Below are positions 37,022 to 45,326 of a DNA stretch of 64,000 bases, one piece after another. Within the stretch, counting starts at the first letter, position 1. Every line of letters starts with the position of its first letter. The DNA comes from Streptomyces sp. V2I9 (lineage in GTDB: Bacteria; Actinomycetota; Actinomycetes; Streptomycetales; Streptomycetaceae), in the NCBI RefSeq assembly GCF_030817475.1, contig NZ_JAUSZJ010000002.1:642501-706500 (forward strand), given 5' to 3'. Under the pieces are notes generated by a model. It ran no database searches. It was not told the origin of the DNA and worked only from the letters and a program-made list of their open reading frames with translations. The position numbers and the translations under genes are program-made.

Positions 37022-37792
37022 TCAGGGGGTGGTCTTGCGGCCCAGGGCCTTGTTCGCGCGGGAGGTGATGCCCCAGCCGGTGACCCGCCACAGCGCCTCG
37101 ACGAGGATGTCGCGGCTCATCTTCGAGTCACCGATCTCCCGGTCGACGAAGGTGATGGGGACCTCGACCACGTGGTAGCCGGCCGCGACCGCGCGGCGGG
37201 CCAGGTCCACCTGGAAGCAGTAGCCCTGCGAGGCGACCTCGCCCAGCCCGAGGCCGTCGAGCGTCTCGGTGCGGAAGGCGCGGTAGCCGCCGGTGACGTC
37301 CCGGACGGAGAGACCGAGGGCGAGCCGGGAGTAGAGGCTGCCGCCGCGCGAGATGACCTCACGGCTCCTGGGCCAGTTGACCACCCGGCCACCGGGCACC
37401 CAGCGCGATCCGAGGACCAGGTCGGCGCCCTTGAGCGCGGTGAGCAGCCGGGGCAGCTCCTCGGGCTGGTGGGAGCCGTCGGCGTCCATCTCGACGAGTA
37501 CGCCGTAGCCGTTCTCGCGGCCCCAGGCGAAGCCGGCGAGGTAGGCGGCGCCGAGCCCTTCCTTTCCCTGGCGGTGCAGGACGTGGACCTGGTCGTCGGC
37601 GGCCGCGATCTCGTCGGCCGCCTTGCCGGTGCCGTCGGGGCTGTTGTCGTCGGCCACCAGGATGTGCGCATCCGGGACGGCGGCGCGCACCCGGCCGACG
37701 ATCGGTCCGATGTTCTCGACCTCGTTGTAGGTCGGAATGATCACCAGGACCTTGCCGAGCGGGCCGAACCGCCTCTGACCGCCGTCGTTCAC
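37022..37792 (-). CDS. ppm1: Polyprenol monophosphomannose synthase
   Basis: This GT2 enzyme transfers mannose from GDP-mannose to polyprenyl phosphate, giving the lipid-linked donor for protein O-mannosylation and cell-envelope mannosides; in S. coelicolor Ppm1 is needed for phage phiC31 infection through glycosylation of its receptor. The 256-residue protein has the donor-binding start VLVIIPTYNEVENI, the VADDNSPDGT motif, the metal-binding DADGSHQPEEL and the acceptor loop GSRWVPGGRVVNWPRSR. It lacks the membrane-spanning C-terminal extension of eukaryotic-like forms and should associate with a separate acyltransferase (Lnt), which is not in this window. The GTG start at 37792 follows AAGGGG. 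Confidence 0.95.
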   Translation of the reverse strand: MNDGGQRRFGPLGKVLVIIPTYNEVENIGPIVGRVRAAVPDAHILVADDNSPDGTGKAADEIAAADDQVHVLHRQGKEGLGAAYLAGFAWGRENGYGVLVEMDADGSHQPEELPRLLTALKGADLVLGSRWVPGGRVVNWPRSREVISRGGSLYSRLALGLSVRDVTGGYRAFRTETLDGLGLGEVASQGYCFQVDLARRAVAAGYHVVEVPITFVDREIGDSKMSRDILVEALWRVTGWGITSRANKALGRKTTP

Positions 37793-38314
37793 TACTGCCC
37801 CTTAGAGTCCGTGCACAGGGGGACACCATATCCAGCGCACGGGCCGCCGGGGGGCCGCCCCCACCACGGTGTCCGGCTCGCGGGACCCACAGGGATCTCG
37901 CCGCGGAGCTGCGGATCGGGGCCCGGCGCCCTTCGGGCCGACCTGGGACCCGCTGGCTGCGGGTCGACCGAAAGCCGTTGTCTACTGAACGTCCGGGCCC
38001 CACCCGGGTCGCACCCTCCGTCCGGCCGAGACCTTCCCTCGCCCCCGAGGCGCGGGCGCTGAACCTGGCTGTCAGTGGTGGTGGGCCGGTGCGGCACACC
38101 ACCTCATGACCCAGCGGCGTTCGACGACTGCGTGGAGGTTCGACCGGTCGGACGTCCTGTGGTGGACCCGGCCGAACCTACCGGCCCCCGGCCGCTTTCT
38201 GTCAACAGCCGGGTGACCTGCGACTTCTTCCGGAATCACCTGGTCAGCACCGAAGGGCCGCAGGTCGCGGACGGGTGATCGGACCACCGGGCGGCGGTAC
38301 GAAATGTCCTGACG
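37793..38314. other. Non-coding stretch upstream of ppm1
   Basis: About 520 bases between two minus-strand genes. Short frames here have no ribosome sites and look like chance. It must hold the ppm1 promoter (a leftward GATATGG near 37830 is a possible -10) and the amidohydrolase terminator. I see no RNA gene and no strong repeat. Confidence 0.5.
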
Positions 38315-39961
38315 TCACTCGTTCGGTCGCACGTAGACCGTTTGTCCGAGGACCACGGTCCGCAGGCAGACCGGGAGGTCGGCTCCGGGTGTGAGATCGG
38401 GCAGACCGGGCGTGCCGGACCGGGGGTCGGTGGACCACCGGGCGACCCGGTCGTCGGGGGCCTGGACCAGGAGTTCGGCGGTGCGCCAGACGGCGTAGTC
38501 GGCCGGGGCGCCGGGCACCAGGAGGCCCGCGTCGTCGCGGCCGGCGGCCCGCCAGCCGCCCCGCGTGTGGGCGGTGAAGGCGGCGCGGACGGAGACGCGG
38601 TGCTCCGGGGTGCGGTGGTGGGCGGCGGCCCGCACGGTGCCCCACGGGTCGAGCGGGGTGACCGGGCTGTCGGAGCCGAAGGCGAGGGGCACCCCGGCGC
38701 GCAGCAGCGCCGCGTAAGGGTTGAGCCCGGCGGCCCGTTCCGCGCCGAGCCGCTCGGCGTACATGCCGTCCGGGCCGCCCCAGGCGGCGTCGAAGGCGGG
38801 CTGGACCGAGGCGGTGAGGCCCAGTTCCGCGAAGGCGGCGATCGTCTCGGGGGTGAGCATCTCGGCGTGCTCGACACGGTGCCGGGCGGCCCGGATCCGG
38901 TCGAGGCCGAGCGTCTCGGCGGCGGCCCTGATCCCGTCCACGACGGCGGTGACCGCCGCGTCGCCGATGGCGTGGAAGCCCGCCTGGAGTCCCGCCTCGG
39001 TACAGGCGGTGACGTGGCCGGCGATCCGGGCCGGGTCCAGATGGGCGGTGCCGGTGTGCGGGGCGTCGGCGTAGGGCTGGTGCAGGCAGGCGGTGTGCGA
39101 GCCGAGGGAGCCGTCGACGAAGAGGTCGCCGGCCGCGCCGATCGCGCCGAGTTCGCGGATGCGCCGGGCGTCCTTCTCGTTCGTGACCTCCTCGGCCCAG
39201 AGGCCGAGGACGCGCGGCCCCGGCCGGTCCGCGGCGAGCGCGAGCAGGGCGGTGAAGTCCTCCTCGTCGGAGATCTCGGGCCCGCCGCACTCGTGCACGC
39301 TGCCGATGCCGAGGGATGCGGCGTGGTCGAGGGCGGCGCGCTGGGCGGCGGTCCGCTGGGCGGCGGAGAGCGCGCCGTGGGCGGCGGCCCGTACCGCGTG
39401 GTGGGCGTCGCCGGTCAGCGGCCCCTCCGGGTGGTACCCGTGCATCGCGGTGACGCCGGGGACGAGGTCCAGCAGGGCCGTGGTGACCACGGCGGAGTGG
39501 ACGTCGATCCGCGGCAGGTAGAGGGCCCGGCCGCCGGCCGCCTCGTCGAGCTCGGCGCGCGAGGGGTGACGCCGCTCGGGCCAGCGGGCGGAGTCCCAGC
39601 CGTGTCCGAGCAGGACGTCCCCGGCGGGGCGGCCGGCGCCGAACGCGCGGACGAGGCCCAGGGCGTCGGAGAGGGTGCGGGCGTCGGAGAGGTCGAGTCC
39701 GGTCAGGGCCAGGCCGGTGGCGGTGGTGTGCACATGGGCGTCGGTGAACGCCGGGGTGACCAGGGCGCCTTCGAGGTCGACCACCTCGTCCACGCCGCTC
39801 GCGAAGGCGTCCGCCGCCCCCTCGGACCCCACCCAGGCGACATGGCCGCGTTCGACGACCATCGCGGTGGCGAACGGGTCGGCGGGGCTGTGGACGTCGC
39901 CGCCGCGCAGCAGCACGGTGCGGTGGTCGGGGGCGCTCTGGGGGGCGGTGCTCTCACTCAT
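38315..39961 (-). CDS. Amidohydrolase, YtcJ-like (Amidohydro_3)
   Basis: A metal-dependent hydrolase of 548 residues, probably acting on an amide or cyclic amide; the physiological substrate of this branch is mostly unknown. Visible motifs are the metal-binding DAHVHTTATGLAL near residue 80, a LGHGWDSARWPERRHPSR segment typical of YtcJ-like proteins, GSLGSHTACL, HAIGDAAV with a metal His, HRVEHAEM with another, and GSDSPVTPLDPW with the catalytic Asp. The ATG at 39961 has only a weak ribosome site; a slightly longer start at 39988 is possible. It is cytoplasmic, with no signal peptide. The Lrp gene upstream is on the same strand, with 69 bases between. Confidence 0.88.
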   Translation of the reverse strand: MSESTAPQSAPDHRTVLLRGGDVHSPADPFATAMVVERGHVAWVGSEGAADAFASGVDEVVDLEGALVTPAFTDAHVHTTATGLALTGLDLSDARTLSDALGLVRAFGAGRPAGDVLLGHGWDSARWPERRHPSRAELDEAAGGRALYLPRIDVHSAVVTTALLDLVPGVTAMHGYHPEGPLTGDAHHAVRAAAHGALSAAQRTAAQRAALDHAASLGIGSVHECGGPEISDEEDFTALLALAADRPGPRVLGLWAEEVTNEKDARRIRELGAIGAAGDLFVDGSLGSHTACLHQPYADAPHTGTAHLDPARIAGHVTACTEAGLQAGFHAIGDAAVTAVVDGIRAAAETLGLDRIRAARHRVEHAEMLTPETIAAFAELGLTASVQPAFDAAWGGPDGMYAERLGAERAAGLNPYAALLRAGVPLAFGSDSPVTPLDPWGTVRAAAHHRTPEHRVSVRAAFTAHTRGGWRAAGRDDAGLLVPGAPADYAVWRTAELLVQAPDDRVARWSTDPRSGTPGLPDLTPGADLPVCLRTVVLGQTVYVRPNE

Positions 39962-40030
39962 GGGACCAGTCTCGCGCCTGCCGCCCACCGCCCGGCCCCC
40001 GCCCCCTCCGGCGAGGGCGGCGCCCGGGGC

Positions 40031-40471
40031 TCAGATCCGCGGCGGCCGGGCCTCGTACGGGGTGGACAGCACGACCGTGGTCCGGGTCGAGACGCCCGCG
40101 AGCGTACGGATCCGCGTGAGCAGGTGCTCCAGCTCCAGCGGGGTCGCCACCCGCACCTTGAGGATGTAGTTCTCGTCCCCGGCGACGCTGTGGCACGCCT
40201 CCAGTTCGGGCACGCCGGAGAGCCGCTCGGCGATGTCGTCGGGGGCGCTCGGGTCGAACGGCTTCACCGAGATGAACGCGGTGAGGGGCAGTCCGACGGC
40301 CTCGGGGTCCACGACCGCGGCATAACCGCGGATCACCCCGCGCTGCTCCAGTCGGCGGACGCGCTGATGAACCGCCGAGGTGGACAGGCCCGTGGCCTTG
40401 CCCAGGTCGGTGTAGCTCATCCGCCCGTCCTTGACGAGCAAATCGACGATCTGACGGTCCAGCTCCTCCAT
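40031..40471 (-). CDS. Lrp/AsnC family transcriptional regulator
   Basis: A 146-residue one-domain-per-function regulator. The N-terminal helix-turn-helix is at about residues 5-60 (LDRQIVDLLVKDGRMSYTDL and GLSTSAVHQRVRRLEQRGVI), and a C-terminal ligand-binding RAM domain follows (GDENYILKVRVATPLELEHLL). Such proteins form dimers to octamers and respond to amino acids. The ATG at 40471 begins the domain directly; the frame continues open upstream but only in low-complexity sequence overlapping the divergent gene. It is divergent from a hypothetical gene and 69 bases upstream of the amidohydrolase; either could be a target. A palindrome candidate operator lies in the divergent gap. Confidence 0.92.
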   Translation of the reverse strand: MEELDRQIVDLLVKDGRMSYTDLGKATGLSTSAVHQRVRRLEQRGVIRGYAAVVDPEAVGLPLTAFISVKPFDPSAPDDIAERLSGVPELEACHSVAGDENYILKVRVATPLELEHLLTRIRTLAGVSTRTTVVLSTPYEARPPRI

Positions 40472-40542
40472 ACGGATCAACCTATGGCCCCGGGAGCCGG
40501 TCGGCACAGCCCTGCGGGCCATGGAGGGGCACCTGCGGGCGG

Positions 40543-40562
40543 CATGTGACGAATGCCACATG
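40543..40562. promoter_or_regulatory. Candidate Lrp operator
   Basis: CATGTG-N8-CACATG, an inverted repeat in the divergent gap, 72 bases upstream of the lrp start. Spacing and symmetry suit a dimeric regulator. Inference only. Confidence 0.35.
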
Positions 40563-40669
40563 TTTACGGGTCGGTAGCAAGCCCTCGCGTGGTTACCGGC
40601 CATGCGCGGCGGGAAGTGCTTGCTGTGGTCGAGGCCACGGGCCTTGTCGGCCCACCCGAGGGGGAATTC

Positions 40670-41068
40670 ATGCAGAGCCTGAAGCTCACCGGACGTACCG
40701 AACCGGAGCCTGTCGATCCGGACGAGGACGGCACCGCCGACGCGTACGACATGTGCGAGATGGTCCGGGTGATCTGCCCGGACTGCGCCCAGCCCATCGC
40801 GCTGCTGGCCGACGAGGACGCGCTGCCGGAGCACGCCAGGTGCCCCTCGCCGTGGAACCCCTTCGTCCTCACCGTCTGCGCCGGGACCGGCCGCGGCGTG
40901 GCCGACGCGCGGCCGGCGGACGAGACGCTGGAGCTCCAGGAGCAGGAGGCCGGGCTGCTGTTGACGCTCCCCCAGGGCCTCGACTGGCGGATGCAGCCCT
41001 TCTCGCACGCCGGAGGACCCGGCTCCCGTCCGCTGCGCGTACCGCGGATGCGGCGCGACGCCGCCTGA
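40670..41068 (+). CDS. Conserved hypothetical protein with a CPDC motif
   Basis: A 132-residue acidic protein I cannot name. The ATG at 40670 has a clear GAGGGGG site upstream. The central part has VRVICPDCAQPIALLADEDALPEH, whose CPDC is followed by two isolated cysteines (ARCPSPWNPF and TVCAG), a possible small zinc-binding site. The C-terminus is Gly/Arg/Pro-rich and probably disordered. There is no membrane segment. It is divergent from the Lrp regulator, so it may be regulated by it, and is followed by a 159-base gap. Confidence 0.75.
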   Translation: MQSLKLTGRTEPEPVDPDEDGTADAYDMCEMVRVICPDCAQPIALLADEDALPEHARCPSPWNPFVLTVCAGTGRGVADARPADETLELQEQEAGLLLTLPQGLDWRMQPFSHAGGPGSRPLRVPRMRRDAA

Positions 41069-41227
41069 TCCGTACGCCGTGGAGGCGCCCCGCACCATGT
41101 CGGCCCGGCCGCCGTGGTGCCGGCGGTCTCCCTCCGCGGGGCACCGGCGCGAAGGGCGGACACCCACGAACGGGCGGTCGAATCGGCGTGGCAGTGACCC
41201 CGGCCCGCCCCGCCGCGTTGGCCGGGT

Positions 41228-41533
41228 ATGACCACGCTGCCTTCGCCCGTCGGGTCGGGCCGTCGCCGACTCGCTCCGCCCGCCCCGGAAGAATCGGTTC
41301 CGCAGCCGGGAGCGCCCGCTCAGCCGCTGCCCCGGTCCACGGGGGCCTCGCCGATGGGCTCCCCCGCGGACCCGCCGATCTACAGCGCGCTGCTCCGACA
41401 GTGGGAGAGCTCCGGCCGTACGGTGCCGGGCCGCCGCGACGCGGAGTGGAACCAGGCCGCGGCGCTGCCCTCCTGGACCGAGGGGGCCTCGCGGTTCAGC
41501 GCGTCTCGGGACCCGCGAGGTGGCGCGCGATGA
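41228..41533 (+). CDS. Small Streptomyces hypothetical protein, 101 aa
   Basis: The first 45 residues are Pro/Ser/Ala-rich and likely disordered. The core DPPIYSALLRQWESSGRTVPGRRDAEWNQAAALP resembles a short conserved segment I have seen in many Streptomyces hypotheticals (quoted here only in part: PPIYSALLRQWESSGRTVPG). The ribosome site is weak. The last 38 bases overlap the end of the convergent acyl-CoA dehydrogenase gene, an unusual arrangement that argues for some caution. Function unknown. Confidence 0.6.
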   Translation: MTTLPSPVGSGRRRLAPPAPEESVPQPGAPAQPLPRSTGASPMGSPADPPIYSALLRQWESSGRTVPGRRDAEWNQAAALPSWTEGASRFSASRDPRGGAR

Positions 41534-42668
41534 CCATGCGCTGGATCTGATTGGTGCCCTCCACGATCTGGAGCACCTTCGCCTCGCGCATCAGCCGTTC
41601 GGCCGGGAAGTCGAGCGTGTAGCCGTATCCGCCGAGCACCTGGACGGCGTCGGTGGTCACCCGCATGGCCGCGTCCGTGCAGAACAGCTTCGCCATGGCG
41701 GCCTGCCGGGAGAACGGCTTCCCCGCGTCCCGCAGCCGCGCGGCCTCCAGGTACAGCGCCCGCCCGGCCTCGATCTGGGTGGCCATGTCGGCGAGCATGA
41801 ACCGCAGCCCCTGGAAGTCCGCGATGGGACGGCCGAACTGCCGCCGGTCGGTGGCGTACCGGACGGCCTCGTCCAGGGCCGCCTGGGCGACCCCGACGGC
41901 ACACGCGGCGATGCCGAGCCGCCCGGAGTCGAGGGCGGACAGGGCGATGGCGAAGCCCTGGCCCTCCTCGCCGATGCGCCGGTCGTCGCCGACCCGTACG
42001 CCGTCGAAGTGGAGCTGTGCGGTGGGCGAGCCCTTCATCCCCATCTTCTTCTCGGGGAGCGCGGCGTTCAGCCCCTCGGCGTCGCCGGGGACGAGGAAGG
42101 CCGTGATGCCGCGGGCACCCTCGACGCCGGTCCTGGCCAGCACGGTGCAGAAGTCCGCGACGCCGCCGTGGGTGATCCACGCCTTGGTCCCGGTGATGAC
42201 CCAGTCGTCCCCGTCCCGCACGGCCTTGGTGCGCAGCGAGGCCGCGTCGGAGCCGGAGGCGGGTTCGGAGAGGCAGTACGCGCCGAGCAGACCGCCGGAG
42301 AGCATGTCCGGCAGATGGGCGGCGCGCTGTTCGTCCGTTCCGTAGCCGGCGAGGGCGTGGCAGGCGAGGGAGTGGACGCTGACGCCGAGTCCGACGGTGA
42401 GCCGGGCGGCGGCCAGCTCCTCCAGGACCTGGAGGTAGACCTCGTAGGGCTGGTCACCGCCGCCGTGGGCGGAGTCGTACGGGAGGCCCAGGAGTCCGGA
42501 CTCGGACAGGAGGGAGAAGACCTCGCGCGGGAAGACACCCGCTTCCTCCTCCTCGGCCGTCCGGGGAGCGATCTCCTTCGAGGCGATGTCGCGGACGAGC
42601 TCCACGAGCTGCCAGGACTCCTCGGTGGGCAGACGGCGTTCCACCGGCTGCGGGGCACGGTCGGTCAT
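41496..42668 (-). CDS. Acyl-CoA dehydrogenase
   Basis: A FAD-dependent acyl-CoA dehydrogenase of 390 residues, the usual length, catalysing the first step of beta-oxidation or of branched-chain amino acid breakdown. The signature stretch AYCLSEPASGSDAASLRTKA is near residue 130, followed by ITGTKAWITHGG. The later YATDRRQFGRPIADFQGLRF and the C-terminal VQVLGGYGYTLDFPAERLMR, with the region of the catalytic glutamate, EGTNQIQRMVIAR, are all typical. The ATG at 42668 has GGGAGGAG upstream. It is divergent, across a 489-base gap, from a 3-hydroxyacyl-CoA dehydrogenase family gene. Chain-length preference cannot be told. Confidence 0.95.
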   Translation of the reverse strand: MTDRAPQPVERRLPTEESWQLVELVRDIASKEIAPRTAEEEEAGVFPREVFSLLSESGLLGLPYDSAHGGGDQPYEVYLQVLEELAAARLTVGLGVSVHSLACHALAGYGTDEQRAAHLPDMLSGGLLGAYCLSEPASGSDAASLRTKAVRDGDDWVITGTKAWITHGGVADFCTVLARTGVEGARGITAFLVPGDAEGLNAALPEKKMGMKGSPTAQLHFDGVRVGDDRRIGEEGQGFAIALSALDSGRLGIAACAVGVAQAALDEAVRYATDRRQFGRPIADFQGLRFMLADMATQIEAGRALYLEAARLRDAGKPFSRQAAMAKLFCTDAAMRVTTDAVQVLGGYGYTLDFPAERLMREAKVLQIVEGTNQIQRMVIARHLAGPETR

Positions 42669-43157
42669 GACGGCGCTCTCCTCCCTGTCGGGCGTTGCGG
42701 CGGTCGCGCGCTCGGGGTGGGAGAGGCGCCGCCGGGTGATCCCCCGGAAGTGAGCCGGGGAAAAACAGACTGCCGCGCCGATCCTGCCCTTCCGGATCAC
42801 GGGGGCACGGCCATCGGCTGTGGCGCGTTGAGTATGCCCGATCGGACGGCTCCCGTCACGGGGTGACGGAGCAGGTCAACGGCCCGACGTGCCCTGGAAG
42901 GCCGCCGCATCGGTCCGCGCCGTCGACCCCACGGGTCCGGTCCTTCCACGGCGCCCTCGCACGTCCGACATGTCGATGCCGACCGGGCGCCGTCCGCCCG
43001 GTAGTTCGACCGGCGTCCCGCAGAGGTGCGCCCTGTGGCCCGCCGCGCGCCGTGTCCCCCGTACGGCGGTCTCCGATCGCCGCCGGCGGGCCCCGGACCG
43101 AGACTGATCCGGCAGCCGACGCGCGGCAGCGGCATCCGTACGAGAAGAGGCACACCC
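42669..43157. other. Divergent promoter region between the two acyl-CoA genes
   Basis: 489 bases with no convincing gene. A perfect palindrome CCGTCAC-GGG-GTGACGG (42853-42869) could be an operator, for example for a TetR-type regulator. Otherwise I see only short chance frames. Confidence 0.45.
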
Positions 43158-44036
43158 ATGTCTTTCACGCTCCCCGGGAACATCGAGGAACGACCGGTCG
43201 CGGTCATCGGCGCGGGCACCCTCGGGCGCCGGATCGCGCTGATGTTCGCCGACCGCGGCGGGCTGGTCCGCATCCACGACAAGTCCGGCGAGGCGGGCGC
43301 CGCCGCGCGCAGCTACGTCGAGGAGCAGCTTCCCGACCTGGTCACCCGCATCGACGGCGGCAGGGCGGGGCGGGTGGTCGTCACCGACGACCTGGCCGAG
43401 GCCCTGTCCGACGCCTGGCTCGTGGTCGAGGCCGTGCCCGAGCACCTCGACCTGAAGAAGGAGATCTTCGGCGAGCTCGACCGTACGGCGGCCTCCGACG
43501 CGATCCTGGCGAGCAACTCCTCCTCGTACGCGTCGAGCGAGTTCATCGACCGGGTCAGGCACCCCGAGCGGGTGCTGAACATGCACTTCTACATGCCGCC
43601 GCGGCAGAACGCCGTCGACATCATGTCGGACGGCGCGACCGCTCCCGCCGTCATGGAGTTGCTGAAGAAGGTGCTGCCCAAGTACGGGGTGTTCCCGTTC
43701 GAGGCGCACAAGGAGTCGACCGGCTTCATCTTCAACCGCATCTGGGCCGCCATCAAACGTGAGGCGCTCTCCGTGGTGGCGGAGGGGGTCTCCACCCCGC
43801 AGGACGTCGACGAGATGTGGAAGATCAACATGGGTCTCGAGGCCGGTCCCTTCCGCATGATGGACCAGGTCGGACTCGATGTGGTCCTGGACATCGAGAA
43901 CCACTACGCCGAAGAGAACCCCCACCTCTCCCCCGGCCCGCGGGAGCTGCTCAAGAAGTACGTGGACGCGGGCCACCTCGGCGTCAAGACGGGGCAGGGC
44001 TTCTACACGTACGACCGGCCCGACGCGACCGCATGA
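43158..44036 (+). CDS. 3-hydroxyacyl-CoA dehydrogenase family protein
   Basis: A 292-residue NAD-dependent dehydrogenase of the 3-hydroxybutyryl-CoA / 3-hydroxyacyl-CoA family. The Rossmann motif is VAVIGAGTLGRRIA near residue 17. The catalytic region contains ILASNSSSYASSEF and HFYMPPRQNAVDIMSD, where most relatives have H-F-x-x-P with a following N-P; the C-terminal domain includes ESTGFIFNRIWAAIKREAL and GPFRMMDQVGLDVVLDI. The ATG at 43158 follows AGAGG. The stop overlaps the start of the next gene by 4 bases (ATGA), so the two are coupled. The exact substrate is uncertain; the altered active-site context may mean a hydroxy acid other than a CoA ester. Confidence 0.88.
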   Translation: MSFTLPGNIEERPVAVIGAGTLGRRIALMFADRGGLVRIHDKSGEAGAAARSYVEEQLPDLVTRIDGGRAGRVVVTDDLAEALSDAWLVVEAVPEHLDLKKEIFGELDRTAASDAILASNSSSYASSEFIDRVRHPERVLNMHFYMPPRQNAVDIMSDGATAPAVMELLKKVLPKYGVFPFEAHKESTGFIFNRIWAAIKREALSVVAEGVSTPQDVDEMWKINMGLEAGPFRMMDQVGLDVVLDIENHYAEENPHLSPGPRELLKKYVDAGHLGVKTGQGFYTYDRPDATA

Positions 44037-45313
44037 CCGCCGAACGCCACCGTACGGCCGTCGATGCCGGGAGGCTCCGGGCGCTGCTCGGACGGCCGAA
44101 GCTGTGGATCATGCCCGGACTGCTCACCGCCGTGGTCGCCCTGGTGCTGTCCCTGCTCTACATGGGCGGCATCCTCGATCCGGAGAACCGTCTGCACAAG
44201 TTCCCGGTCGCTCTGGTGAACGAGGACGCGGGCAGGCCGCTGCCGGGGGCCGACCAGAACCTGGGCGCCCTCATCAGCGCTCAGGTCATCGACGCCACCT
44301 CGTCCGACGAGGTGCGGTGGCGCCGTCTCGACACCGCGGAGCTCAAGGGCGAGCTCGCCTCCGGGAAGATCTATGGCGCCCTCGTCATCCCGAAGGGCTT
44401 CACGGACGACGTCCGGTCGCTCGGCGGGCGCGAGGCCACCCGGCCCACCCTGACCGTGCTCACCAACCCCGGCATGGGCAGCTTCGGTTCGTCCTTCGCG
44501 TCCCGGATCGGGCAGCACGCCGCGCAGGAGGCGTCGACGAGGATCGGGAAGCAGCTCACGTCCTCACCGGCCTTCGCCGACGCCGGCCCGGCTGAGGGGC
44601 TGCTGCTCGACGACCCGGTCGCGGTGGTCACCAAGGTCGGGCATCCGATCGGCGACCACAGCGGCCTGGGGCTCAGCGCGTTCTACTACACGCTGCTGCT
44701 CGTACTGGCGGGGTTCCTGGGGGGCAACATCATCCACAACGGTGTCGACACCGCCCTGGGCTACGCGGACGCGGAGATCGGGCCGTGGCACACGCGCCAC
44801 CGCACCGTTCCCGTCAACCGCACGGAGACCCTGCTGCTGAAGTCGGTCATGACGGCGGTGCTGTGCCTGCCGATGACCGCCCTGGTCATGCTCGCGTGCA
44901 TCACGATGCTGGGGATGGACGCCTCGCACGTGCCGCTGCTCGCACTGTTCTCGTACTGCTCGTGCCTGACCGTGGGCCTGGGTGTCCAGGCGATCAACGC
45001 GGCCTTCGGCCACATCGGCCAGATCGTGTCGATGTTCGTGTTCATCGCCCTGGCGCTGCCGTCCTCCGGGGCCACGATCCCGCTGGAAGCCGTACCCGGC
45101 TTCTACCGGTTCCTCGGCACCTTCGAGCCCATGCGCCAGCTCGTCTCCGGGGTCCGGGCCATCCTCTACTTCGACGCCCGCGCCGACGCCGGGCTGGCCC
45201 GCGCCTGGATCATGCTCGCGGTCGGGTTCGGCCTCGCACTCGTCTTCGGTTTCCTGATGACCCGCTACTACGACCGCAAGGGCCTGCACCGCATGGTGCC
45301 GCAGCCGAGCTGA
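44033..45313 (+). CDS. YhgE/Pip or ABC-2 type membrane protein
   Basis: A 426-residue membrane protein. It has one N-terminal helix (IMPGLLTAVVALVLSLLYMG near residue 25), a large extracytoplasmic domain of about 200 residues, and then five or six closely spaced helices. This layout is that of YhgE/Pip-like proteins and of ABC-2 type exporter permeases. The domain contains the typical PVALVNEDAGRPLPGADQNLG stretch (quoted to 20 residues: VALVNEDAGRPLPGADQNLG). No ATPase gene is beside it. It overlaps the 3-hydroxyacyl-CoA dehydrogenase family gene by 4 bases, an unexpected pairing that suggests a shared envelope or lipid-related process. Substrate unknown. Confidence 0.85.
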   Translation: MTAERHRTAVDAGRLRALLGRPKLWIMPGLLTAVVALVLSLLYMGGILDPENRLHKFPVALVNEDAGRPLPGADQNLGALISAQVIDATSSDEVRWRRLDTAELKGELASGKIYGALVIPKGFTDDVRSLGGREATRPTLTVLTNPGMGSFGSSFASRIGQHAAQEASTRIGKQLTSSPAFADAGPAEGLLLDDPVAVVTKVGHPIGDHSGLGLSAFYYTLLLVLAGFLGGNIIHNGVDTALGYADAEIGPWHTRHRTVPVNRTETLLLKSVMTAVLCLPMTALVMLACITMLGMDASHVPLLALFSYCSCLTVGLGVQAINAAFGHIGQIVSMFVFIALALPSSGATIPLEAVPGFYRFLGTFEPMRQLVSGVRAILYFDARADAGLARAWIMLAVGFGLALVFGFLMTRYYDRKGLHRMVPQPS

Positions 45314-45326
45314 CGGCGGGGGTCCG

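Noticed and set aside
38075..38278. 67-residue open frame on the plus strand in the ppm1 upstream region
   Set aside because: No ribosome site, no recognisable composition and no conservation signal that I can see. It is probably chance in GC-rich DNA.
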